Shown here: one piece after another, positions 9,610-17,256 of the stretch
Layout of the letters: every line of letters starts with the position of its first letter
How positions within the stretch are numbered: the stretch's first letter is position 1
From: an uncultured Varibaculum sp.
GTDB taxonomy: Bacteria > Actinomycetota > Actinomycetes > Actinomycetales > Actinomycetaceae
Length of the DNA stretch: 37,103 nucleotides
Direction: 5' to 3'
NCBI GenBank assembly: GCA_947255165.1
Contig: CAMYFZ010000011.1
Coordinates: 1-37,103, forward strand
Notes under the pieces: generated by a model
Seen by the model: only the letters and a program-made list of their open reading frames with translations
Database searches by the model: none
What the model was told of the DNA's origin: nothing
Translations under genes and position numbers: made by a program

Positions 9610-10413
9610 TTAGGCGCTACAGGCGGCCGCTCCGGCAGAGTCTTCAGATTCGCCGCTCCCGGAATAGTTGGGATCCAGGGCTGCAGCTTCTTCGGGACTA
9701 ACCCAGGCAGGCAGCTGGCTCAGCCGCGAAAGATACTCGCTAATGGCCTCGAAATCACTCAAAATCTGGGGATCGGCGGAAGAGATCACCTGGAAAACCA
9801 CAAAAGCGCGGATATCGCTTTCCCGGGGCTGCTCGCCAGTAAGGAACGGATTTTCCCGCAACATCTCGTCCAGGCGCTCCAAAGTCTGCGAAAAGTTCCG
9901 CTGGGTTTGGTCGTCGGCTTCACCATGAGAAACCGACCAAGAAGGAGCTACTAGTTGCTTATTAAGCCAGGTATCTAAGGCATCTAATTTCGCCCGCTCA
10001 TTCTCCGGATAAAGGTCCGGGGCTTCAAAATGGCAGAAAGGTTTCCAAGCGGTGCAAAAATCTAGCAGCATATCGGCAGACTCAGTGGCCACAATCTGGT
10101 TATCCCGTTGGGAATCTAGAATAACCGGCACAGTTTGGGGATCATCGGGTTCAAAAGTGGGCTGGCGGCGATAAAGTTCGCGTGCCGAACGCACCATCAG
10201 CAGCGGGTCATAGGAATAACCATCTCGAATAAACTCGAAACCATCCGGGCCAGACCCAGTGGCGTAACGTACCCCCATTGCGGCCTCTAAACCTAAAAGT
10301 CGGCGGGCAATCGTCACCCGGCGGCAATAGGGGCAAAGAGGAGAAACTACTAGCAGGTAGCGGCCGGCTTGTACCGGTAGCTCTTCGCTACCAAAACGAT
10401 AATTCGGGATCAT
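9610..10413 (-). CDS. Glutathione S-transferase-like protein (Xi-class / YqjG-like)
   Basis: An N-terminal thioredoxin-like fold has CPYCRRVTIARRLLGLE (catalytic Cys C35 in the longest frame, C27 from the ATG used here). It is followed by VPVILDSQRDNQIVATESAD, the cis-Pro and Glu-Ser segment that binds the thiol. A helical GST C-terminal domain follows. The layout matches glutathionyl-hydroquinone reductases (Xi class), whose usual CPWAHR is replaced here by CPYCRR. Most Actinobacteria make mycothiol rather than glutathione, so the cofactor is uncertain. I use ATG at 10411-10413 because AGGAG lies six bases before it. A TTG at 10435-10437 would add eight residues, but lies about where the transcript should start. 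The C-terminus is a low-complexity Ser/Glu/Ala tail. Confidence 0.8.
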   Translation of the reverse strand: MIPNYRFGSEELPVQAGRYLLVVSPLCPYCRRVTIARRLLGLEAAMGVRYATGSGPDGFEFIRDGYSYDPLLMVRSARELYRRQPTFEPDDPQTVPVILDSQRDNQIVATESADMLLDFCTAWKPFCHFEAPDLYPENERAKLDALDTWLNKQLVAPSWSVSHGEADDQTQRNFSQTLERLDEMLRENPFLTGEQPRESDIRAFVVFQVISSADPQILSDFEAISEYLSRLSQLPAWVSPEEAAALDPNYSGSGESEDSAGAAACSA

Positions 10414-10442
10414 AAAAAGCTCCTGTTCTGGGTTCAACTCTC

Positions 10443-10451
10443 ATTATGGCA
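10443..10451 (-). promoter_or_regulatory. Extended -10 promoter for the GST-like gene
   Basis: The minus strand reads TGCCATAAT, an extended -10 (TGn plus CATAAT). It predicts a transcript start near 10436, giving a ~23-base leader with AGGAG before the ATG at 10413. It is divergent from the riboflavin promoter about 110 bases away. Confidence 0.5.
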
Positions 10452-10520
10452 AATGAGTGCGCCCCGCGCGCGCTGGGCGCAGCACTATCCGCGCCGGCAA
10501 GCCAGCCCCCGCCACTGCCA

Positions 10521-10539
10521 CTTCGCTGCTTAAGCGAAG
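10521..10539. repeat. Inverted repeat upstream of the riboflavin promoter
   Basis: CTTCGCT-gctta-AGCGAAG, a perfect seven-pair inverted repeat, lies where the -35 region of the rib promoter would be (the -10 is at 10555-10560). It could be a repressor or activator site or a small hairpin. No regulator can be assigned. Confidence 0.45.
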
Positions 10540-10551
10540 CCAGAGAAAATG

Positions 10552-10560
10552 TGGCATAAT
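10552..10560 (+). promoter_or_regulatory. Extended -10 promoter of the rib operon
   Basis: TGGCATAAT (TGn plus CATAAT) ends six bases before G10567, the first base of the riboswitch P1 stem. The predicted start point therefore coincides with the start of the aptamer. Confidence 0.6.
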
Positions 10561-10566
10561 GAACGG

Positions 10567-10684
10567 GTGCTCCGGGGTCGGTGAAAATCCGAACCGGCGG
10601 TAAAGTCCGCGACCCGCCCGCTGTGGGCGGCTGAACCGGTGAAATTCCGGTACCGACGGTTATAGTCCGGATGAGAGGCAGCAC
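10567..10684 (+). promoter_or_regulatory. FMN riboswitch (RFN element)
   Basis: The conserved RFN core is plain: GGGTCGGTGAAAATCCGAAC, CCGGCGGTAAAGTCCGCGA, CTGAACCGGTGAAATTCCGG, then ACCGACGGTTATAGTCCGGA and TGAGAGG. P1 is closed by GTGCT (10567-10571) with AGCAC (10680-10684). The variable arm is CCGCCCGC-tgt-GGGCGG. FMN binding to this aptamer lowers expression of riboflavin genes, which fits the ribD-ribE-ribBA-ribH operon behind it. Confidence 0.97.
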
Positions 10685-10721
10685 GGGCAGTTATGCCTGC
10701 ATGGCGTCTGCGCGCGCCCAA

Positions 10722-10752
10722 GCCTCCTCGGATCACTTTATTGGCGAGGAGG
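10722..10752 (+). promoter_or_regulatory. Expression platform: hairpin sequestering the ribD Shine-Dalgarno
   Basis: CCTCCTCG (10723-10730) is the exact complement of CGAGGAGG (10745-10752), the Shine-Dalgarno sequence of ribD, with a 14-base loop. The aptamer's own GAGAGGC (10673-10679) can pair with GCCTCCTC (10722-10729) with one bulge, giving an alternative, SD-free fold. This suggests translational control by FMN. The pairing is read from sequence; the switching is inferred. Confidence 0.75.
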
Positions 10753-10760
10753 TTTTCTTG

Positions 10761-11825
10761 TTGGCAGGCTCTATGCCCCCTAAATCCGCGCTCACTCATG
10801 CGCTCGCAGCCGCCAGCAAAGCCGCCTTGCAAGGCCCGCGAACCGGAGGAAACCCTCAGGTGGGCTGCGCTATTCTTTCTCCAGCCGGTCGCATATTAGC
10901 GATGGGATATCACCGGGGAGCCGGAAGCGCTCACGCCGAAGTTGATGCCCTCGCTAATTTGAAAGAGGACACCGGTTCCGCTCCGCTCACGGCAGTTATC
11001 ACCTTGGAGCCGTGTAACCATACCGGTAAAACTCCGCCCTGTACCCGCGCCCTCATTGAAGCTGGGATAAAAAATGTGATTTGGGCAGCCGATGACCCTA
11101 ATCCGAAAGCTGCTGGTGGCGGGGAATACTTAAAACAGCAGGGGATTAACGTCCAGCGCGCCGATGAAGTAGGGGTGGATGAAAGCGCTCTTGCCAGTGC
11201 CCGCGCGGTGAGTGCGCACTGGATTCAGGCAGTCAGGCGCGGACGGCCCTGGACGATCGCGAAAGTGGCACAAACCTTGGATGGGTATTGCGCCGCTAAG
11301 GACGGATCTAGCCAATGGATCACCAATCGACTATCGCGTGCCTATGGGCACCGGATTCGCTCCCGGGTAGACGTAATTCTTGCCGGTACTGGCACGGTGC
11401 TTGCCGATAATCCCCAGCTGACTGCCCGCCTAGCCGACGGGCGGGAATTGCCGCACCAGCCCCGCCCCCTGGTGGTGGGAAACCGCGAGATTCCCGCGGA
11501 CTGTTACCTGGCGGGCGAAGCCGAACAGGCCCACACCCACGATCTGAAGGCAGTACTAGAAGGCTGCTATCAGCGCGGAGAGATTTTTGCCCTCCTAGAG
11601 GGCGGGCCGACTTTAATAACCGCCGCGCTAAAGGCAGGCTTGGTTGATGAGCTGCATATCTACCTCGCCCCGCGTCTGCTGGGAGATGGGCATAAAGGGA
11701 TAGGCGACTTGGGGATTACCACCTTGACCAGCTCGCTAGATTTTAGTTTGCAACAGGTCAAAGAGTTAGGCGGAGATGTTTTCTTGGCATTAGAAAAGGA
11801 AGGGGCGTCATGTTTACCGGACTAA
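10761..11825 (+). CDS. ribD: RibD, bifunctional pyrimidine deaminase/reductase
   Basis: RibD carries out the deamination and side-chain reduction steps of riboflavin synthesis. The N-terminal zinc deaminase has HAEVDAL and PCNHTGKTPPC. The C-terminal reductase has RPWTIAKVAQTLDGYCA, SQWITN, DVILAGTGTVLADNPQL and EGGPTLI. The frame stays open back to an ATG at 10671, but that ATG lies in the conserved riboswitch 3' part, so it cannot be the real start. TTG at 10761 has GAGGAGG eight bases upstream (TTG at 10758 and ATG at 10773 are alternatives), giving about 355 residues, normal for the family. It overlaps ribE by 16 bases. Confidence 0.95.
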   Translation: MAGSMPPKSALTHALAAASKAALQGPRTGGNPQVGCAILSPAGRILAMGYHRGAGSAHAEVDALANLKEDTGSAPLTAVITLEPCNHTGKTPPCTRALIEAGIKNVIWAADDPNPKAAGGGEYLKQQGINVQRADEVGVDESALASARAVSAHWIQAVRRGRPWTIAKVAQTLDGYCAAKDGSSQWITNRLSRAYGHRIRSRVDVILAGTGTVLADNPQLTARLADGRELPHQPRPLVVGNREIPADCYLAGEAEQAHTHDLKAVLEGCYQRGEIFALLEGGPTLITAALKAGLVDELHIYLAPRLLGDGHKGIGDLGITTLTSSLDFSLQQVKELGGDVFLALEKEGASCLPD

Positions 11826-12409
11826 TTGAAGAGGTAGGACGCATCAAGGTTCTCAAGATGCGGGAAAAAGATCTCGAAATCGGGGTGACGTGCAGTTTCG
11901 CCGGTGAGCTGAGCCGGGGAGAATCGGTGGCTACCTCCGGGATCTGCCTGACCGTGACCCGGGTAGAAGGCGATGCTTTTTTCGCTTACGCGATGCCGGA
12001 AACCGTAAAGCTCACCACCTTGGGGCAAAAACGCCTTGGAGACCCGCTTAACCTGGAGCGCGCCCTCCTCCCGACGGATCGCCTCGGGGGACACCTAGTC
12101 GCCGGGCATATCGACGGCACCGGCACGGTAACTTCTCTCGAAGAGGGAGAGCGCTGGTTGGAGCTGCAGATTTCGGCCCCCTCCTCGCTGCTTCCCCAGA
12201 TTGCCCGCAAAGGCTCGATTGCGATTGACGGAGTGTCTTTGACCGTAACCGCGGTGGGCGCCGATTACTTCCGGGTGGCGATTATTCCCGTCACCCGTGA
12301 CCAAACAACTTTAGGGACGCTGCAGGTTGGTTCCCTAGTTAACTTAGAGACTGATCAGATAGCGAAATACGTGGAACGTTTACTGGAGGATAGTAAAACC
12401 AATGAGTGA
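11810..12409 (+). CDS. ribE: Riboflavin synthase, alpha subunit
   Basis: This enzyme dismutates two molecules of 6,7-dimethyl-8-ribityllumazine to riboflavin. The 199-residue length is standard. It begins with the near-invariant MFTGLIEEVG and contains two lumazine-binding repeats: the first has GESVATSGICLTVT, the second GSIAIDGVSLTVT, and GHIDGTG sits between them. Start ATG lies inside the ribD 3' end and the stop overlaps ribBA by eight bases, so the three are translated from one message. Confidence 0.96.
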   Translation: MFTGLIEEVGRIKVLKMREKDLEIGVTCSFAGELSRGESVATSGICLTVTRVEGDAFFAYAMPETVKLTTLGQKRLGDPLNLERALLPTDRLGGHLVAGHIDGTGTVTSLEEGERWLELQISAPSSLLPQIARKGSIAIDGVSLTVTAVGADYFRVAIIPVTRDQTTLGTLQVGSLVNLETDQIAKYVERLLEDSKTNE

Positions 12410-13646
12410 CTTGGTGCAGTTATTTGAGCGGGTAAGCGCGGCGCTCAGGGCAGGAAAACCCGTTCTGGTAGCGGATTCCAAAGATCGCGAAAACGAGGTC
12501 GATGCGATTGTTAGCGCCCAAGAAGTTACCCCCGAGTGGATGGGGTGGATGGTGCGTTACACCTCTGGCTATATCTGCGCTCCTATGCCTGCCGAACGCG
12601 CGGAGCTGCTAGGACTGCCGATTCAGTGGCCCGCCAATCAAGACCAGCTACGCACTTGCTATACCGTTTCCTGTGATGCTGCCCAGGGGGTAACCACCGG
12701 AATCTCGGCTGCGGATCGCCGGACCACTTTGCGAGCTTTAGCAAATCCCCTCGCAACCAGTGAAGATTTAGTGCGTCCGGGCCATATATTGCCGCTGCGG
12801 GCGCGCAGTGGCGGGGTGTTTACTCGGGCGGGACACACCGAAGCCGCCGTAGATTTAATGAATCTAGCTGAGCTATCACCGGTGGCAGCAATTGGGGAAA
12901 TGGTGCATGATGACGGGTCTATGGTTCGCTACCAAGACTGCCCGGAAATCGCCGAAAAGTTCGGCCTGGAACTAATCACAGTTACCGAGCTAAAGGAATT
13001 TTTATCCCAGATGAAACCGCAGGCAGATGCGGAAGAAAGTGCCCGGGTTAAAGAGATAGCTAGTGCCAAGTTGCCCACCAGGTTCGGGGACTTCACGGTG
13101 CGCGCCTATCGCGATGCCGAACTAGGCGCAGTTCATATTACTTTGATCTCGGAAAAGACCCCCGAATCTATCGCGCTGGTACGGATTCATTCCGAATGTC
13201 TGACCGGGGAATCTTTTGGTTCCCTGCGCTGTGACTGCGGGCCGCAGCTACAACAAGCTATGAAAGAAGTAGCGGCGGAGGGCGGCGCGATTATTTATCT
13301 GCGCGGGCAAGAAGGACGCGGGATTGGACTGAGCGAAAAAATTAAAGCCTATGCTCTGCAAGATCAAGGGCGCGATACCGCTCAGGCTAATCTGGATTTG
13401 GGGTGGCCAATTGACCTGCGGGAATATGGGGCCGCAGCCGCAATTCTACGAGACCTGGAGATGACTAATATCCGTTTGCTCACCAACAATCCGCAAAAGG
13501 CGCTGCTTAGTCAAGACGGGATTCAGGTACAGGAAACCGTGCCCCTAGAAGTGGGTATCGACCCGCACAATATCGAATATTTACGCACTAAACAGCGCCT
13601 GGGACATACCTTCCACAACCTTGAAAAATTTGTGGCTAAGAAATAG
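12402..13646 (+). CDS. ribBA: RibBA, DHBP synthase / GTP cyclohydrolase II
   Basis: Two enzymes supply both precursors of lumazine. Residues 1-~200 are 3,4-dihydroxy-2-butanone-4-phosphate synthase: KDRENEVDA, RYTSGYICAPM, GVTTGISAADR, RPGHILPLRA and GGVFTRAGHTEA. Residues ~215-414 are GTP cyclohydrolase II, with the zinc ligands C266, C277 and C279 in SECLTGESFGSLRCDCG and with GQEGRGIGLSEKIKAYALQ. The acidic loop reads RENEVD rather than the common RENEGD; the key Glu and Asp remain. 414 residues is the normal length. ATG start inside the ribE end. Confidence 0.96.
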   Translation: MSDLVQLFERVSAALRAGKPVLVADSKDRENEVDAIVSAQEVTPEWMGWMVRYTSGYICAPMPAERAELLGLPIQWPANQDQLRTCYTVSCDAAQGVTTGISAADRRTTLRALANPLATSEDLVRPGHILPLRARSGGVFTRAGHTEAAVDLMNLAELSPVAAIGEMVHDDGSMVRYQDCPEIAEKFGLELITVTELKEFLSQMKPQADAEESARVKEIASAKLPTRFGDFTVRAYRDAELGAVHITLISEKTPESIALVRIHSECLTGESFGSLRCDCGPQLQQAMKEVAAEGGAIIYLRGQEGRGIGLSEKIKAYALQDQGRDTAQANLDLGWPIDLREYGAAAAILRDLEMTNIRLLTNNPQKALLSQDGIQVQETVPLEVGIDPHNIEYLRTKQRLGHTFHNLEKFVAKK

Positions 13647-13692
13647 TCGCGACCTCTTATTTCAATAATCAACCCGCGTTAAGGAGAAAGAA

Positions 13693-14166
13693 ATGGCTGG
13701 AGCCGGAGTTCCTGATCTGCATACTTCCGCTGCAGGGAAAAAGGTAGTAATCATTGCTACTCATTGGCATGAACAAGTAATGGAAGGACTGATAGCGGGG
13801 GCAAAACGCGCCTGTCAGGACGCGAAAGCCAACTTTGAAGTAGTGCGGGTACCCGGATCCTTCGAGCTTCCTCTCGCAGCTAAAGCCTACGCCGAGGCCG
13901 GTAAAGCCGACGCTCTGGTTTGTCTGGGAGTGGTGATTCGCGGCGGTACCCCCCATTTTGATTATGTTTGTGACGCTGCCACCTATGGCCTTACCAAAGT
14001 ATCGGTAGAGTCCCAGATTCCCCTAGGGTTTGGACTGCTCACCTGCGATAACGTGGAGCAAGCCCTGGATCGGGCAGGCCTGGAATCTTCCCACGAAGAT
14101 AAAGGTTACGAGGCGGTACAGGCAGCGCTAGCGATGGTACAAGTGCTAGCTGAGGCTCGAAACTAA
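13693..14166 (+). CDS. ribH: 6,7-dimethyl-8-ribityllumazine synthase
   Basis: Lumazine synthase condenses the RibB and RibD products. At 157 residues it has the normal size and motifs: VVIIATHWHEQVMEGLIAGA, VRVPGSFELPLAAK, ALVCLGVVIRGGTPHFDYVC and PLGFGLLTCDN. The common GETxHFD is RGGTPHFD here, with the catalytic His kept. AAGGAG lies nine bases before the ATG. It is 46 bases after ribBA and closes the rib operon; no clear terminator follows. Confidence 0.96.
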   Translation: MAGAGVPDLHTSAAGKKVVIIATHWHEQVMEGLIAGAKRACQDAKANFEVVRVPGSFELPLAAKAYAEAGKADALVCLGVVIRGGTPHFDYVCDAATYGLTKVSVESQIPLGFGLLTCDNVEQALDRAGLESSHEDKGYEAVQAALAMVQVLAEARN

Positions 14167-14236
14167 GCGTAGCCGCCTTTAGCTTTGCGCGAATCACAGG
14201 TTCCGGGTTAATAACTAGCTGCCAATCAGGGTAGAG

Positions 14237-14263
14237 TTAGCAGTCGAGGCGGTCGAGTGCTTA
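14237..14263 (+). promoter_or_regulatory. CIRCE operator (HrcA binding site)
   Basis: TTAGCAGTC, nine bases, GAGTGCTTA. The CIRCE consensus is TTAGCACTC-N9-GAGTGCTAA; each arm has one mismatch and the spacing is exact. It sits 53 bases before hrcA, as expected for HrcA autoregulation of hrcA-dnaJ during heat shock. Confidence 0.88.
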
Positions 14264-14316
14264 AAATTTTTCAGATGGCAATTCGCGCTGCCGCAGCCCG
14301 AGAACAGTGAGGAGAA

Positions 14317-15342
14317 ATGAGCCAGGCAAGTATCCGCCGCGACGACGTTTTGCGAGCTATCGTCACCGACTATGTGGAAACCGGTGAACCTGTAGGCTCT
14401 AAAGCGTTGGTCGACCGGCATGATTTGCGGGTTTCTCCCGCCACTGTGCGCAACGATATGTCAGTGTTGGAAGAAAAAGGCTATCTTTATCAACCGCACA
14501 CTTCCGCGGGGCGGGTGCCTACTGAAAAAGGCTACCGTGCCTTTGTAGACCGGATTTCTGAGCTACGTCCCATCACCAGTTCCCAGCGTCGCGCAATTGA
14601 AGCTTTTGTACTGGGATCTGCCGATTTTGATGAGGTGGTCGAACGGACAGTCCGGGTATTAGCCCAGCTTACGCAGCAATTGGCAATCGTACAGTATCCG
14701 CATTATGAACGCAGCGGCCTGCGGCACATCGAGCTAATTCCGGTTGCCGAATACAAACTGTTGGTAATCGTGATTACCAACAGCGCGCGGGTACAGCAAA
14801 CCACGATTGATACCCGTTACGAGGTAGATTCTGCGAGCGCCCGCTCCTTGGCTATGCTTTTGAACTCCGCTTTGGAGGGGATGGAAGAAACCCAAATAGC
14901 CCAGCTAGAGCCGGTTTTAATTGCAGGGGCGCGCCCCGAACAGCTAGAACTAATATCCCAAATTATGCCGATTATTCGTGAAGCCTTAACCGGGGAACAA
15001 ACCGAGAGGATTGTGATGGTGGGAGCGGGAAATTTGGTGCGCTCTAGCCCCGAGTTTTCTCGCTCAATCGGTTCGATTTTGGATGTCTTGGAAGAGCAAG
15101 TAACTTTGCTGCGGCTATTTTCTGAGATTGACCAGCAGGATTCTCCGGTAACAGTGACGATTGGCTCGGAATCGGGGGAGCGTTCCCTGTCGGAAACCTC
15201 CATCGTGACCGGTGCCTATGGAGATAAAGAAAGCGGGGTCGCCCACGTGGGGATAGTAGGCCCGCAAAGGATGGACTATCCGCACGCGATGAGTATAGTG
15301 CGCGCGGTTTCCCGATATTTATCACGCATGATGACCAGGTAG
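14317..15342 (+). CDS. hrcA: HrcA, heat-inducible transcription repressor
   Basis: HrcA binds CIRCE and represses chaperone genes. The N-terminal winged helix has the typical RRDDVLRAIVTDYVETGEPV, GSKALVD and SPATVRNDMSVLEEKGYL, then QPHTSAGRVPTEKGYRAFVD. The C-terminal effector domain ends with VGIVGPQRMDYPHAMSIVRA. 341 residues is the normal length. A near-perfect CIRCE lies upstream and dnaJ follows after 25 bases. GAGGAG precedes the ATG by six bases. Confidence 0.96.
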   Translation: MSQASIRRDDVLRAIVTDYVETGEPVGSKALVDRHDLRVSPATVRNDMSVLEEKGYLYQPHTSAGRVPTEKGYRAFVDRISELRPITSSQRRAIEAFVLGSADFDEVVERTVRVLAQLTQQLAIVQYPHYERSGLRHIELIPVAEYKLLVIVITNSARVQQTTIDTRYEVDSASARSLAMLLNSALEGMEETQIAQLEPVLIAGARPEQLELISQIMPIIREALTGEQTERIVMVGAGNLVRSSPEFSRSIGSILDVLEEQVTLLRLFSEIDQQDSPVTVTIGSESGERSLSETSIVTGAYGDKESGVAHVGIVGPQRMDYPHAMSIVRAVSRYLSRMMTR

Positions 15343-15367
15343 GTAAAGGAAAGAGGAAAAAGTACCG

Positions 15368-16474
15368 TTGGCTGATTACTACGAGATCCTAGGGGTTTCC
15401 CGCGATGCTACCGAGGCGGAAATCCGCCGGGCATACCGCCGCAAAGCCCGCAAATTGCATCCCGACGTAGCCGGGCCGGAGTCAGAAGATGCTTTCAAAG
15501 AAGTATCTATGGCTCACGAAGTCCTCTCTGATCCTGACAAGCGTCGCCGCTACGATATGGGAGGCGAATCCGGGTTTGCCACCTCCGGTATGGGGGACTT
15601 TTCGATGTTCTCCGATATTTTCGAATCTTTCTTCGGAGGTGACGCTGGCGGCGGACCTACTCCCAGAGGGCGGCGGGGTGAAGACCTGCGCCAACGCCTA
15701 GAAATCTCTTTAGAAGAAGCCGTTTTCGGGGTAAAGAAACAGGTACAGGTGCGTACTGCCGTAGTCTGTCCTACCTGTGAGGGGAGCTGTTGCGCTCCGG
15801 GTACTTCCCCGCGAACCTGCCAGGTTTGTAACGGTCGCGGCTCAGTAACCCGCTCCACCCGCACTTTCTTAGGGCAAATGCAATCTACGGTTCCCTGCAG
15901 TGCCTGCGCCGGTCACGGTACCACCATCCCAGATCCTTGCCCCGAATGCTCTGGGGAAGGACGGGTTCGCACTACTGCCACCATGCAGGTAGAAATCCCT
16001 GCCGGGGTGCAAACCGGGCATAAAGTACAGCTGCGCGGTAAAGGGGCAGTAGGGCCCGGTGGCGGTCCCAGTGGGGATCTATATTTAGAGATTAAGGTCA
16101 GCGCGCATCGGGTATTTGCCCGCCACGGGGATAATCTAGAGACCACTTTGCGAGTCCCCATGACTGCCGCCATTTTGGGCACCCAGGTGGATTTGGAAAC
16201 ATTCGATGGCACTCAAGAGATAACTATTTCTGCAGGTACCCAGCCGGGGCAGCAGATTCGCTTACCAGGTTTGGGGGTAGGGCGTCTGCAGCGGGAAGGC
16301 CGCGGCGACCTGATCGTAAATATTATGGTGCAGGTGCCTACCAATCTGGATGCTGCCCAGCGGGAACTGATCGAACAGTTAGCGGATATGCGAAAAGAAG
16401 ACCGAGTAGAACCCGAACCTTTAGAGGACGGCGGGGTCTTCTCTCGCCTCCGGGAACGATTTGCAGGTCACTAA
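15368..16474 (+). CDS. dnaJ: Chaperone DnaJ (type I, DnaJ2-like)
   Basis: Co-chaperone of DnaK. The J domain (1-~65) holds the HPD motif at 31-33; a Gly/Phe-rich stretch follows (66-95). The zinc region has four repeats: CPTCEGSCC (from C134), CQVCNGRG, CSACAGHG and CPECSGEG. The first repeat is odd: the usual CxxCxGxGA is CPTCEGSCCA, so Gly-Ala is replaced by Cys-Cys, adding two cysteines. The substrate-binding C-terminal domains are complete. TTG start with GGAAAGAGG upstream. It is under the hrcA promoter and overlaps the rsmE start by one base (TAATG). Confidence 0.95.
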   Translation: MADYYEILGVSRDATEAEIRRAYRRKARKLHPDVAGPESEDAFKEVSMAHEVLSDPDKRRRYDMGGESGFATSGMGDFSMFSDIFESFFGGDAGGGPTPRGRRGEDLRQRLEISLEEAVFGVKKQVQVRTAVVCPTCEGSCCAPGTSPRTCQVCNGRGSVTRSTRTFLGQMQSTVPCSACAGHGTTIPDPCPECSGEGRVRTTATMQVEIPAGVQTGHKVQLRGKGAVGPGGGPSGDLYLEIKVSAHRVFARHGDNLETTLRVPMTAAILGTQVDLETFDGTQEITISAGTQPGQQIRLPGLGVGRLQREGRGDLIVNIMVQVPTNLDAAQRELIEQLADMRKEDRVEPEPLEDGGVFSRLRERFAGH

Positions 16475-17256
16475 TGTTTCTTCCGGTTTTTTTAGGTGAC
16501 GCATCCTGCCCGCCGCTCGTCTCCCTGCAAGCAGGAGGACGCGGATCCCTCAAAGGTGCAGAGGCCGCACACGCGGTCGGGTCGCTGCGACTAGGAGTAG
16601 GGGATCCCCTGGACCTGGTCGACGGTAAGGGCCTGCGCCTGCGTTGCCAGATATTGGCAACCGACAAAAACTATTTAGAGTTCGAAGTGCTTCAGGTAAT
16701 GTCCCTATCATTACCGGAAACTCAGTTTGGGCTGATCCAGGCACTCTCTAAGGGAGGGCGCGATGAACAGGCGGTAGAGTCGGCAGTCGAATTGGGGGTA
16801 AGCCGGGTGCGTCCTTGGGCCGCCCAGCGATCCATCGTGCAGTGGAAGGGGCAAAAGCTGCAGCGGGGAAGCAAGAAATGGCTATCGCTGCTGCAAGCGG
16901 CGGCGAAGCAATCCCGCCGCGCCAACTGGCCATTGCTAGATCCGCTTACCGATTCTAGGCAGCTGCAGGAGGTAATTGCCGCTGCAAGCAGTGAAGAAAG
17001 GTTCATTCTGCTAGACCCGGATTCTTCGCTACCGCTAGCTAAAGCCTGGGAACAGGTAAGTCAGGCTAAAATGATACATGTGATAGTTGGCCCTGAGGGC
17101 GGGGTAAGCCCGGAGGAAACCGCAGACTTTAGCGCTGCGGGCGCGGTTACTGCGCGGCTAGGACCTACGGTTCTACGTTCCTCTAGCGCCGGGCCGGCTG
17201 CCCTGGCCGCGCTGGGGCTTTGTAGTGGCCTGTGGGGCCGGAAGGAATCTCTCTAA
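16474..17256 (+). CDS. rsmE: 16S rRNA (uracil-1498-N3)-methyltransferase RsmE
   Basis: A SPOUT methyltransferase that modifies U1498 of 16S rRNA. The N-terminal PUA-like part contains HAVGSLRLGVGDPLDLVDG. The C-terminal knot has IQALSKGGRDEQAVESAVELG, here noted as the shorter motifs IQALSKGGRDEQAVE and ELGVSRVRPW. AAAKQSRRANWP and the SAM-binding IVGPEGGVSPEE and RLGPTVLRSSSAGPAAL are also present. The 260-residue length is normal. It begins on the dnaJ stop codon and phoH begins immediately after its own stop. Confidence 0.95.
   Translation: MFLPVFLGDASCPPLVSLQAGGRGSLKGAEAAHAVGSLRLGVGDPLDLVDGKGLRLRCQILATDKNYLEFEVLQVMSLSLPETQFGLIQALSKGGRDEQAVESAVELGVSRVRPWAAQRSIVQWKGQKLQRGSKKWLSLLQAAAKQSRRANWPLLDPLTDSRQLQEVIAAASSEERFILLDPDSSLPLAKAWEQVSQAKMIHVIVGPEGGVSPEETADFSAAGAVTARLGPTVLRSSSAGPAALAALGLCSGLWGRKESL

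Noticed and set aside
10671..10760. ribD beginning at ATG 10671
   Set aside because: This ATG is part of the conserved aptamer end (GATGAGAGG). The family N-terminus and a strong Shine-Dalgarno point to TTG 10761.
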